Assembly (NCBI GenBank): GCA_036821825.1
Contig: DAISIV010000018.1
Coordinates: 1-64,000 of the forward strand
Source: CAITZA01 sp937915285
Lineage (GTDB): Bacteria; Desulfobacterota; Desulfomonilia; Desulfomonilales; Desulfomonilaceae
Direction: 5' to 3'
DNA: 64,000 bases
The number at the start of each line of letters is the position of its first letter. The first letter of the stretch is position 1. The translations under genes and the position numbers were made by a program. Shown piece after piece: positions 43,060 to 51,786 of the stretch. The notes below the pieces were generated by a model, which was not told the origin of the DNA, ran no database searches, and saw nothing but the letters and a program-made list of their open reading frames with translations.

Positions 43060-43743
43060 CTAAAACATCCGCCTTAATAGCATTGATCGCCATTCTTCTC
43101 TGGACTTCTGCTCGACCACCTCGAACCCCTCCGTGACATAGGCTTGCCTAACCTCGTCGACCATGGTTTCAAATATTCCTGATATCAGCAACAGGTTCTT
43201 TGAATTATCGGTGAGCTGTTTTCTAATTCTCAGAAGCAGGGGGGCTACCAGATTGGCCATAACCAGATCAAAACAGCTAGAAACGCATTCCACCCCACCC
43301 ACACACAGATGCACGCCTTCAACGGGCTCCTGACCTACGATGACCCGGTTAACAGTGCAATTTCGTCTCGCAACATTAACTGCTACCGGATCGATATCCA
43401 CCGCCACTGCGAAATGCGCACCTAACAAACGTGCGGCGATGCTCAGTATGCCAACTCCTGATCCAACATCCAGGACTGAAGCCGTCGCTTTAAGATCTCT
43501 GAGTTCGATGAATGCCTTTTGAAGTAGTTCGAGGGCCATAATTGTGGTGGGATGATCACCGAGACCGAAGGCGGGGCCTGGGTCGATGACAATTGATGTC
43601 CGGTCATCAGGACTAATCCCTGACTCCCAAAACGGCACGATCCTCAGACCACCTTGGATTTCAACGGAACTGAATCCCTGTGTCCACCATTTTTTCCTGT
43701 CGCCCTGTCGTGATCGGCGTCTTTTTGTGGCCCCTTGAACCAT
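43060..43743 (-). CDS. PrmA-like ribosomal protein L11 methyltransferase, short form
   Basis: The 227-residue protein has the PrmA methyltransferase core: PGPAFGLGDHPTTIMALELL (about 55-75; the family has PGxAFGTGxHPTT), SAM motif VLDVGSGVGILSIAA, acidic VAVDIDPVAVNVARRN and the substrate motif MANLVAPLLL. It lacks most of the N-terminal L11-recognition domain of full-length PrmA (about 290-310 residues). A GTG at 43770 in frame would overlap rng by eight bases; the ATG at 43743 is used here, but both ribosome sites are poor. It may modify L11 or another protein. Confidence 0.8.
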   Translation of the reverse strand: MVQGATKRRRSRQGDRKKWWTQGFSSVEIQGGLRIVPFWESGISPDDRTSIVIDPGPAFGLGDHPTTIMALELLQKAFIELRDLKATASVLDVGSGVGILSIAARLLGAHFAVAVDIDPVAVNVARRNCTVNRVIVGQEPVEGVHLCVGGVECVSSCFDLVMANLVAPLLLRIRKQLTDNSKNLLLISGIFETMVDEVRQAYVTEGFEVVEQKSREEWRSMLLRRMF

Positions 43744-43762
43744 AATGGTTTTCCCGCTAACA

Positions 43763-45292
43763 CTAACCACAGGAAATTTCGTATTGTTCCTGATGGAGAT
43801 TCGGATCAGGGTTGGGTTGTACTATTATGTTGTGTTTATGCTGGATTTGGACCAATTTGTCATTTTCCTGTTCGAACAGTATCTTCAAAACTTCCGGATG
43901 CGCAGTAACCTTCATTATACCCACGCAATCGTAAGAAATATTTTTCACCACTGCTCTCAATATCTCGTAGCACACCGTGGTTTTGGATTTAAGGAATCCC
44001 TTCCCTTCACAATAAGGACATGGGACGCAGAGGGTTCGAGTGAGGCTTTCCCGGGTTCTTTTCCTGGTCATCTGAACAAGACCCAACTCGGATATTTTCA
44101 AAATGTTTGTTTTCTGCTTGTCCTTTTTCAAGGCCTCCTGGAGTGCATTTGAGACCTTCTCTCTGTCGGCCTGGCGGTCCATGTCAATGAAATCGACAAT
44201 AATGATACCGCCGATGTTTCGTAACCGTAACTGGTACGCAATCTCCTTTGCGGCTTCCAGATTGGTTTTCAAAATAGTTTCCTGAAGATTTCTCTTGCCG
44301 ACGTATCTCCCGGTATTTACGTCGATGGCAACTAGGGCTTCCGTGAAATCTATATTGATATAGCCGCCTGATTTGAGCCAGACCTTCCGGCCAAGAGCTT
44401 TGTTAAGCTCCATTTCTATCCCGTAATAGTCAAAGATCGGTTCAGCGCCTTCGTAAAGTTCAACGCACGGCTTCAACGAAGGCATGAAGGTATCAATGAA
44501 TTCCATGATTCTATGAATCTGTTCTGGAGAATCTATGACCAGTTTGGTTACGTTCTCCGTGAAAAGATCTCTCACTCCCCTAAGGCAAAGATCGAGGTCT
44601 TCATAAATCAGATAAGGCGCTGGACATCGTTTTTCCTTTTCGAGAATGCGGTCCCATGTTCCCTGAAGGAAATTAAGATCGGCCCTCAGTTTCTCAACAT
44701 TTTCGTGTTCGCTGACCGTCCTGACAATTATTCCACAAGAAGGTGGCTTTATTTCACCGATTATATCCTTGAGACGAATTCGCTCCGATTCATTTTCTAT
44801 TCTTCTGGAAATCCCTATGTGATCTACGGTAGGCATGTATACCAGGTATCTGCCTGGAATTGAGACGTGGGAAGTTATGCGGGCCCCTTTTGTCCCCAGG
44901 GGTTCCTTCGATATCTGGACAAGTATGTCTTCCCCCTCTTCTATCAGGTCCTCAATTGGCGCAAAGAACGGGATGTGCTCTTCTATCCCGTCCGATATGG
45001 ACATGTTTTCATCCTGTGGTTCTTCTTCAGAGTCTTCGCTTCCCATCATATTAAAATCATGAACATGATGATAGACGTCGCCAACGTAAAGAAAGGCTGC
45101 CCTAGGCAATCCTATATCGACGAATGCCGCCTGCATCCCCGGTAAAACCTTTATGACCTGACCCTTGTAAATGTTACCGACTATTCCTCTTTCACCTTTG
45201 CGCTCAAGGTGAATTTCAGCAACCTGGCCATCTTCAAGCAAGGCCAGCCTCGTTTCCCTGTCAGTTACATTCATTATGATTTCGCTGGTCAT
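43763..45292 (-). CDS. rng: Ribonuclease G
   Basis: The 509-residue endoribonuclease has an N-terminal S1 domain (about 38-130) and the RNase E/G catalytic core with IDVNTGR (about 320), DFIDM and the zinc-link motif CPYCEGKG (about 428). The S1 domain contains an extra acidic insert (GSEDSEEEPQDE, about 85-96) in the loop that also varies in other RNase G proteins. It lacks the long RNase E C-terminal scaffold. It follows the radical SAM gene by 14 bases, the order usual in related bacteria. Confidence 0.94.
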   Translation of the reverse strand: MTSEIIMNVTDRETRLALLEDGQVAEIHLERKGERGIVGNIYKGQVIKVLPGMQAAFVDIGLPRAAFLYVGDVYHHVHDFNMMGSEDSEEEPQDENMSISDGIEEHIPFFAPIEDLIEEGEDILVQISKEPLGTKGARITSHVSIPGRYLVYMPTVDHIGISRRIENESERIRLKDIIGEIKPPSCGIIVRTVSEHENVEKLRADLNFLQGTWDRILEKEKRCPAPYLIYEDLDLCLRGVRDLFTENVTKLVIDSPEQIHRIMEFIDTFMPSLKPCVELYEGAEPIFDYYGIEMELNKALGRKVWLKSGGYINIDFTEALVAIDVNTGRYVGKRNLQETILKTNLEAAKEIAYQLRLRNIGGIIIVDFIDMDRQADREKVSNALQEALKKDKQKTNILKISELGLVQMTRKRTRESLTRTLCVPCPYCEGKGFLKSKTTVCYEILRAVVKNISYDCVGIMKVTAHPEVLKILFEQENDKLVQIQHKHNIIVQPNPDPNLHQEQYEISCG

Positions 45293-45306
45293 ATCAAATT
45301 CCTTAT

Positions 45307-47832
45307 CTACGGTAGTATGCCGTTTCCCAATGTAACCGATTTCTTGACAAGCTCAATATCGTGTGATTCTGAGTGATCAAGATCAAAAATGGCCCCAACA
45401 GCCTCAAACGGGTTAAGAGACCCTTGAGCGCCTGAGCGCACTGTGAACCGGAGTGTGTCATTGACAAGGCTGATCCCGGATATCCACTCCTTGATATTTC
45501 TTATCCGCTTTTTACCCTTCCTCTCCGAAGTTACACAAATGCTTTCGGATTGCCGGTAGTTTTCCAGTCGGGACTTCACGAATTCAACGCTGCCCAGATT
45601 TTCAGTTTTTATTTCATAGGTTATATCAATTATGTTAGCAGAAACATTGTTCTCATTCAATGAAGTTTCGCTGATGCTCAAAGGTTCCAGACCCGCGGGC
45701 AGCGATCTTTTGAGATTTTGGAGAATATCCTCCGGGGTCATAACGCAATTGATAGTTTCGAAATCCACAAGTTCAGATTCACTCTGAATCCCGAAGCTTA
45801 CGGGCGGAGAAAATCTGATTTTTGGATGAGGATGAAATCCCTGAGAGTAGGCCAGACTGATGTTCAGTCTCCTCAAGGCTCTGTGAAAAGCCCGTGCGAT
45901 GTCATGGTGACCGACGTACCGCATGTACAATTTCTTTGCGAACCAGAGCCGAAAGCTTCTTCGTACCTGATTAGCGGCAGCGCCTGTTTCCATGGTTCGG
46001 GCGTGTTCCAACTCTGAGACTCTTTTGGCCAGCCTAGTTTTGATCTCTTTGAAATCACAGACTCCACAGGAGCCACAAACTCCATGGCGGCAGTCCACCG
46101 TATTTGTTTCAGCCAGAGCCTTTTCCCATTCCTTGACCAGAAAGTCTCTGGAAACAAGTGAATCGACGATGTCCCACGGCAACGGTTCATTGATTTCTCG
46201 TCTTCTGAGCCAAAAGTCCGGATCAATTCCACAGGCCTGAAAAGCTTCCATCCATACGTTAAATTTCAGTTGGTCACCCCATCCGTCAAACCTGGCCCCC
46301 GAATGGTAAGCCTTCATTATTACCTCGCCCAGACTCTCATCTCCCCTGGCCAATACCCCCTCGAGGAAGGAGGCCCGAACGTCGTGACACTTCAGTAAGG
46401 AAGCCTTTTTCCCAAGAGCCTGGCGAAGATAATTCTGTCTTCTGCGGGTCTCTTCCATCGACATTTGCTCGGACCACTGAAACGGAGTGTGTGACTTGGG
46501 AACGAAAGTAGAGACAGAAGCCCTTAAATTGCCTCCTTTTGCCCATTTGGCCGCCTTGAGGATGAGAGACGCCATGCCATCGAGATCAGCGTCGGTCTCC
46601 GTTGGAAGCCCGATCATGAAATAGAGCTTGATTCCCTGCCATCCAAGTTGAAAAGCCGAATCTATGGCGTTCTTCAGATCATCCTCGGTATTTCCCTTGT
46701 TTATTACCTGCCTCAAACGATCTGTTCCTGCCTCGGGGGCCAAAGTGAAACCGGTCTTTCTAACCTTCCTGATCTGATCGCCCAATTCAGCGTCAAAGGT
46801 GTCTGTCCGGAGCGAAGGCAGGGAGATTGCCACTCGGGATTCTTCAAATTCATTGGTGAGCGATTTTACCAACGGAGAGACCACGGAATAATCACCCGTA
46901 GATAGAGACAGCAGTGAAATTTCGTCCCAGCCCGTATTTTTCAAGGAAGATCGGGCTATCTCCATTACCGTTGAAACTTCTCGCTCTCTGACCGGTCGAT
47001 AGATCATTCCTGCCTGACAGAAACGACAACCTCTTGTGCATCCCCTGGCCACCTCAATTCCCACCCTGTCATGTGCAATTCCACAAATCGGGGTGACCAA
47101 CTCAGTCGGGAAATTTACTGCCTCCAGGTTGGCCACTATCCTTTTCCTGACTGTTTGCGCCGGTTTTTTCAGCGAGGGCACAAAAACCCCGGGGATCTTT
47201 CTCCATTCATCCAGAAGAACAGCTCTGCCAGAAGCGGAATCTTTCCAGTTTAGGTGAGAGCGAATTATTTCTGTCAGGACTTCCTCCCCATCCCCGATGA
47301 CCATGGCGTCGAAGAACCTGGACATTGGAGCAGGATTGAAACAGATTGGACCACCCGCTATGACAAAAGTGTCGCCATTTGATCTGTCCCTTGAGAGTAG
47401 AGGGATGCCTCCCAAATCAAGCATTTGCAGCACATTGGTTGCGCAAAGTTCGTATTGTAATGAGAATCCGATCAAATCCAGTTCATTTAAAGGGGTCTGG
47501 GTTTCGAGGGCGCATAGGGGTTTCCCCGAATCTCGCAAAATATTTTCCATGTCTGTCCACGGGGCAAAGACCCGTTCCGCATAGACCTCATCCAGTGAAT
47601 TGGCAACTGAATAAAGAATCTTCAGCCCCAGATGGGACATACCGATTTCATAAACGTCTGGAAAAGCAAGCGCCATCCGCAATTTCACCCTAAGTGGATC
47701 CTTTTTTACCGAATTGAGTTCAGATCCGATGTAGCGGGCTGGCTTTTCTACAAGTTTTAAAAGATTATGATTGATTTTAAAGTCAATCGGTATATTCTTA
47801 TCATCGCTGTTAATATCAAAAAATTTAGACAT
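45307..47832 (-). CDS. Radical SAM protein, TIGR03960 type fused to DUF2344
   Basis: The 841-residue protein has an N-terminal B12-binding-like region (about 15-215), a radical SAM core with cysteine motif CTRGCRFCQAG (about 265-275), then a cysteine-rich linker (CRHGVCGSCGVCDFKE, about 575-590) and a C-terminal DUF2344/TIGR03936 domain (about 620-840, starting RLWFAKKLYMRYVGHHDIARAFHRALRR). This fused family is regularly encoded next to rng, and some members are thought to act in RNA or cofactor modification, but the reaction is unknown to me. The cobalamin-like region fits the corrinoid theme of the window. Confidence 0.9.
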   Translation of the reverse strand: MSKFFDINSDDKNIPIDFKINHNLLKLVEKPARYIGSELNSVKKDPLRVKLRMALAFPDVYEIGMSHLGLKILYSVANSLDEVYAERVFAPWTDMENILRDSGKPLCALETQTPLNELDLIGFSLQYELCATNVLQMLDLGGIPLLSRDRSNGDTFVIAGGPICFNPAPMSRFFDAMVIGDGEEVLTEIIRSHLNWKDSASGRAVLLDEWRKIPGVFVPSLKKPAQTVRKRIVANLEAVNFPTELVTPICGIAHDRVGIEVARGCTRGCRFCQAGMIYRPVREREVSTVMEIARSSLKNTGWDEISLLSLSTGDYSVVSPLVKSLTNEFEESRVAISLPSLRTDTFDAELGDQIRKVRKTGFTLAPEAGTDRLRQVINKGNTEDDLKNAIDSAFQLGWQGIKLYFMIGLPTETDADLDGMASLILKAAKWAKGGNLRASVSTFVPKSHTPFQWSEQMSMEETRRRQNYLRQALGKKASLLKCHDVRASFLEGVLARGDESLGEVIMKAYHSGARFDGWGDQLKFNVWMEAFQACGIDPDFWLRRREINEPLPWDIVDSLVSRDFLVKEWEKALAETNTVDCRHGVCGSCGVCDFKEIKTRLAKRVSELEHARTMETGAAANQVRRSFRLWFAKKLYMRYVGHHDIARAFHRALRRLNISLAYSQGFHPHPKIRFSPPVSFGIQSESELVDFETINCVMTPEDILQNLKRSLPAGLEPLSISETSLNENNVSANIIDITYEIKTENLGSVEFVKSRLENYRQSESICVTSERKGKKRIRNIKEWISGISLVNDTLRFTVRSGAQGSLNPFEAVGAIFDLDHSESHDIELVKKSVTLGNGILP

Positions 47833-47896
47833 TAAGCTTGTTCTTCACTCCCTTGGGCGCCATAAGTTTCTGATTTATGATGATAACATATTGAAC

Positions 47897-48154
47897 ATGT
47901 CACGTAATAGAGTCATAGCCATATCCTTGGGCAGCATTGCCACGGCATCCACCTTCATCGCTGGATTATGGTTGATCATATACGGCGCCATGTTCCCTGA
48001 TTCGGACATCATTTTTGCGGTATCACTAGCCATATCGCCATTGGCTGTCATCTCCGTGGTAGCCGGATTCCTGGTCTGGTGGATTTTTCTGTTTCTGCTC
48101 ACACTGATATGGGATGACTCGCAGAAGGAAAAAAACGCTGAAACCAGTGAATGA
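47897..48154 (+). CDS. Small membrane protein of unknown function
   Basis: From the ATG at 47897 the 85-residue product has two strong hydrophobic helices (VIAISLGSIATASTFIAGLWLIIYGAMF and IIFAVSLAISPLAVISVVAGFLVWWIFLFLLTLIW) and a charged C-terminus DDSQKEKNAETSE. The ribosome site is weak, and the frame is also open to 47771, where it would overlap the radical SAM gene. The hydrophobic pattern makes it likely real. No family recognised. Confidence 0.55.
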   Translation: MSRNRVIAISLGSIATASTFIAGLWLIIYGAMFPDSDIIFAVSLAISPLAVISVVAGFLVWWIFLFLLTLIWDDSQKEKNAETSE

Positions 48155-48235
48155 AGAATTCTGACAAATGTATTTACTTGATCAATGACCGCGGGCAGGC
48201 TTCATGGGATCCATCAGGTTTAAGCCTTTCCCGGA

Positions 48236-49705
48236 ATGGAGTTTACTTTGACCAGTTACGAAAAGCATCCTTTGTACAAAATAATGCATCCTTCAAGCAT
48301 AGCTTTTTGGGGGGCCTCAAACAACTCGATGGTCATGGGAAGTGTTCAGTTGGCACATGTCCTGGATATGAAATTTGACGGCCCGGTTTATCCGATACAT
48401 CCGAAACAAGATAATATACAGGGTTTAAAGGCTTATTCCAAGGTGTCTGATGTTCCTGGGCCTGTCGATCTTGCCGTAATAATCTTGCCCACTCATGTTG
48501 TTCCTGAGGCTCTGGAGGATTGCGGGCGATTCGGTATTGACAGCGCAATCATCGTTTCAGCGGGTTTTGGTGAGCAGGAGGGAACCCATGGGAAGGAGCT
48601 TCAGCAACAGATAGTGGATATAGCGAGGAAATACGGAATAAGATTCGTAGGTCCGAACTGTATTGGAGTTGTAAACCCCTATCACAAGCTCAACACAACT
48701 TTTTTCCCATATGAAGGTAGACCGGGCTTCATCGGGATGGCGTCCCAGAGTGGCAGTTTCATCACTCAGATGTTTGTCCATCTGGACAAGTTCGGTTTAG
48801 GCTATAGTGAGGGATTCAGTTTGGGCAACGAAGCAATGACGGATCTCACGGATTGCATTGAGTACCTTGCAGAATCGCCTGAAACTAGGGTTATAGCGCT
48901 TTATATTGAGGGCATACGTCGGGGACGCGAATTTGTGCGAGTAGCCACCCAGGTATCTCGTAAAAAACCCATAGTAGCGTTTTATGTAGGTGGTTCAGAA
49001 TCGGGGCGCCGGGCGGGAATGTCGCATACCGGCGCAATGGCTGGTTCAGATGCCCTCTATGATGGCATATTCAAGCAGTCTGGAATCATACGCGCAAGGT
49101 CCATTGAGGAACTGTTTGATTTTTGCTATGTCCTTGGCAGCCAACCCCTGCCCGATGGGAATGGCCTTGCCGTCCTCACTCATTCGGGAGGACCTGGCGC
49201 TGCCGCCTCGGACGCGGCTGAGCGGGCGGGTCTCAAACTGTCTGCTTTCTCAGAGAAAACTCAGGAAAAACTTAGAGCCTTGGTTCCTGGAACAGCCAGT
49301 ATAAAGAATCCTGTCGATTTGACCTTTGCCAAAAACTACTCCGACTACTTGGGAACCTTGCCCAATATCCTTCTCCAAGACGAAAATGTGGATTCACTGT
49401 TCATCTATTGTTTGATGCCCCGTCAAAGGGTCATTCAGGCCGTTGTAGGGGCAGGCATTGAGAGATCACAGGCTTCAGATTTCGCAACCCAATACATAGT
49501 GAGCCAAAGTGAAATAGCGGGCCAATTCTCGAACAATTTGGGGAAACCTGTTGTGGGAGGGAGTTACTGTGACAGGTCGGAACTTTTTGTGCGGGAACTC
49601 CAGGACCATGGATTCCCGGTATTAGCCAGTCCTGAGCGAGCTGTAACAGCCATGGGAGCGCTGGCGAGATATGCCAGTTGGAGACGTTATCACGAGGAAG
49701 ACTAA
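48236..49705 (+). CDS. CoA-binding acyl-CoA synthetase (NDP-forming) alpha-subunit-like protein
   Basis: The 489-residue protein consists of a CoA-binding Rossmann domain (about 13-145: HPSSIAFWGASNNSMVMGS, VGPNCIGVVNP) and two succinyl-CoA-ligase-like domains (about 155-480). The phosphohistidine segment MSHTGAMAGSDALYDGIFKQSGIIRA is present and intact (about residue 263). It lacks the ATP-grasp (beta) domain, so it needs a separate beta subunit or does another job; none is encoded nearby. Acetyl-CoA or another acyl-CoA to acid plus ATP is the family reaction. Start alternatives: ATG 48236 (weak site) or TTG 48248 (GGAG five bases before). Confidence 0.85.
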   Translation: MEFTLTSYEKHPLYKIMHPSSIAFWGASNNSMVMGSVQLAHVLDMKFDGPVYPIHPKQDNIQGLKAYSKVSDVPGPVDLAVIILPTHVVPEALEDCGRFGIDSAIIVSAGFGEQEGTHGKELQQQIVDIARKYGIRFVGPNCIGVVNPYHKLNTTFFPYEGRPGFIGMASQSGSFITQMFVHLDKFGLGYSEGFSLGNEAMTDLTDCIEYLAESPETRVIALYIEGIRRGREFVRVATQVSRKKPIVAFYVGGSESGRRAGMSHTGAMAGSDALYDGIFKQSGIIRARSIEELFDFCYVLGSQPLPDGNGLAVLTHSGGPGAAASDAAERAGLKLSAFSEKTQEKLRALVPGTASIKNPVDLTFAKNYSDYLGTLPNILLQDENVDSLFIYCLMPRQRVIQAVVGAGIERSQASDFATQYIVSQSEIAGQFSNNLGKPVVGGSYCDRSELFVRELQDHGFPVLASPERAVTAMGALARYASWRRYHEED

Positions 49706-50661
49706 CCCCTTGGCAAACCGGCGTCTGAGGGTAGGCCGTTCATATGCCAACGCCAAAGGGCCGCCCTCTGTCGCAGCCTGTCGTTTATTCGCCCTGATTT
49801 GCCAAGACAAAAGAGGGAGGCCAACCCCAGAGCGATGACATTTAGGGTCAAATTGGCCGTCAGGAATATCTTCAGGATAAATTCGCCCACGGCGCCGTAA
49901 TTCTTGCGGATGAACAAGTACCTGGAACGGTAGTATTCTATTCTTGGGGCTGCTTTGTATTGGCCTGCCGTGGCCCCCTGGAGATGGACAGCCTTTGCGT
50001 CCGGATCGTGATAGACAAACCAGCCCGATTTTCGCATTCTCAAAGCAAGGTCGGTTTCTTCAAAAAAGAAGAAAAAGCCTTCATCAAAACCGTCCACTGC
50101 AATCCATGCGGCTCTTCGGATGAGCATTACCGCGCCGATTAACGTCTCGACTTCAGTAGGTCCTTTTAACTGAACATTCTTACCGGGATGGCGTTCGGGA
50201 AACATTACTTTCATGACGCCTCTACCAACGATTTCTGAAATCAGCCCAGGAGTGGATTCAAAAGAAGTCTGCCTTGACCCGTCGGCGTTGAGCAATTGAG
50301 GCCCCACCATGCCTATGTAAGGATTGCTTTCCATCGTTTTTAACAATTTTGAAGCGCATTCTCGATCAAGCATGGCGTCGGTATTTACCAGCAGGATAAA
50401 CTCGCCGCTCGTCTGCGCAAAACCCAGGTTATTGGCCCTGGCAAATCCCAGGTTACGACCCGCCTCAATCACTCGGGTCTCGGGAAAACTCCTTTTGACC
50501 AAATCCACGGATCCGTCTGAAGACCCATTGTCAACAACGGTTATTTCGATTTTCCTGTCAGTTTCGGATTCAAGGATGTGTCTCAAACACTCCAGAAGTA
50601 GATCGGCCGTATTTCTGTTCACTATGATGACGGACAGGACATCCGAATGAGGCTTGATCAT
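49702..50661 (-). CDS. Family 2 glycosyltransferase, rhamnosyltransferase-like
   Basis: The 319-residue protein has a GT-A fold with SVIIVNRNTADLLLECL, VVDNGSSDGSVDLV, the DxD-like site LLVNTDAML and the catalytic-region FFFFEETDLALRMRKSGW. A hydrophobic segment near the C-terminus (ILKIFLTANLTLNVIALGLASLFC) can anchor it to the membrane. It belongs with WbbL-like enzymes of O-antigen or lipopolysaccharide synthesis. It overlaps the converging acyl-CoA synthetase-like gene by four bases and follows moaA by 37 bases. Confidence 0.88.
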   Translation of the reverse strand: MIKPHSDVLSVIIVNRNTADLLLECLRHILESETDRKIEITVVDNGSSDGSVDLVKRSFPETRVIEAGRNLGFARANNLGFAQTSGEFILLVNTDAMLDRECASKLLKTMESNPYIGMVGPQLLNADGSRQTSFESTPGLISEIVGRGVMKVMFPERHPGKNVQLKGPTEVETLIGAVMLIRRAAWIAVDGFDEGFFFFFEETDLALRMRKSGWFVYHDPDAKAVHLQGATAGQYKAAPRIEYYRSRYLFIRKNYGAVGEFILKIFLTANLTLNVIALGLASLFCLGKSGRINDRLRQRAALWRWHMNGLPSDAGLPRG

Positions 50662-50698
50662 TGAACACCATTCTGGCTACTTAGGGGAACAGTCTTTT

Positions 50699-51688
50699 TT
50701 ATCCCCCTATGCTGTTCATTCCATCTGAAAGGCTTGACAGTGTGGATGCCCTTCCAACAGGCTTTGAGTCAACGGCGCTCCTGATTATTCTGGCAATTTC
50801 AGAAGCGCTCTTGCCCGAACGCAGCACGGTGCGAAGGTCAATCTCCTTTGGACTTAGCAGGCAGGGTCGCAGGGCCCCTTTGGCAGTGAGTCGAAGACGA
50901 TTGCAGGACCCACAGAAATGTCCCGTAACCGGATCTATGATCCCTATTCTTCCTTTGGCTCCATCCAGATGAAACATGCTTGCAGGACCGTCCATGGCTT
51001 CTCTCTCATCGGCAATCAGATTCCCAACGCTGTTTCGGATCATTTCAAGCGCCTTGAAAGCGCTGAAAGGGTTTGGTGGGTTGACAGGCGCGTTTTCGCC
51101 TCCAAATGGCATCCGCTCGATGAACCTTACATCCACCGGTTGGCGCATGGTTATACGAGCGAATTCGGGTATATCTTCCTCGTTAACCCCCTGAAGAAGA
51201 ACGACGTTTATCTTGACAGGGTCAAAGCCACATTCAAGCGCTTTTTCTATTCCATTTATGACCGTCTCCAACATGTCTTTACCGGTAATTGCAGCAAAGA
51301 CTTCAGGCCTGAGCGAATCCAGAGAAACATTGATCCTCTTTAAACCGGCCTTTTTGAGATCCTCGGCCATCAGGGCAAGAAGCGCCCCGTTCGTGGTGAG
51401 CCCCACATCCTGTATCTGACTGATAGAGGTGAGTCTTCTAATGAAATCCACCACCCCGCGACGAACCAGTGGCTCGCCTCCTGTGACCCTGATTTTGCGG
51501 ATACCCATCTCTGCGGCTATCCCGACTATCTCCAGGATCTCCTCATATCTGAGGATGTCTTCATGAGAAATTAGACGCACCCCTTCGGGCGGCCGGCAGT
51601 AGACACATCTGAAATTGCACAGGTCAGTTATGGATACTCTGAGGTAGTCGATTTTTCTTTTAAATGGGTCTATTAAACAGTTTTTCAT
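50699..51688 (-). CDS. moaA: GTP 3',8-cyclase (molybdenum cofactor synthesis)
   Basis: The 329-residue radical SAM enzyme makes the first molybdopterin precursor. The N-terminal cluster motif is CNFRCVYC (about 23-30), and the C-terminal GTP-binding cluster motif is CGSCNRLRLTAKGALRPCL (about 259-277). It ends with NSIGG, the conserved double glycine needed for activity. Molybdenum or tungsten enzymes such as formate dehydrogenases would use the product. Confidence 0.95.
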   Translation of the reverse strand: MKNCLIDPFKRKIDYLRVSITDLCNFRCVYCRPPEGVRLISHEDILRYEEILEIVGIAAEMGIRKIRVTGGEPLVRRGVVDFIRRLTSISQIQDVGLTTNGALLALMAEDLKKAGLKRINVSLDSLRPEVFAAITGKDMLETVINGIEKALECGFDPVKINVVLLQGVNEEDIPEFARITMRQPVDVRFIERMPFGGENAPVNPPNPFSAFKALEMIRNSVGNLIADEREAMDGPASMFHLDGAKGRIGIIDPVTGHFCGSCNRLRLTAKGALRPCLLSPKEIDLRTVLRSGKSASEIARIIRSAVDSKPVGRASTLSSLSDGMNSIGG

Positions 51689-51786
51689 GTAAGCCGGAAC
51701 ATGAAACCCAATTATCAGGTTTCATCTCAATTTAAATATTTTTCAATGGCAAAGCCGTTTTGTCAAAAAACAAAAAAGATAGTCAA

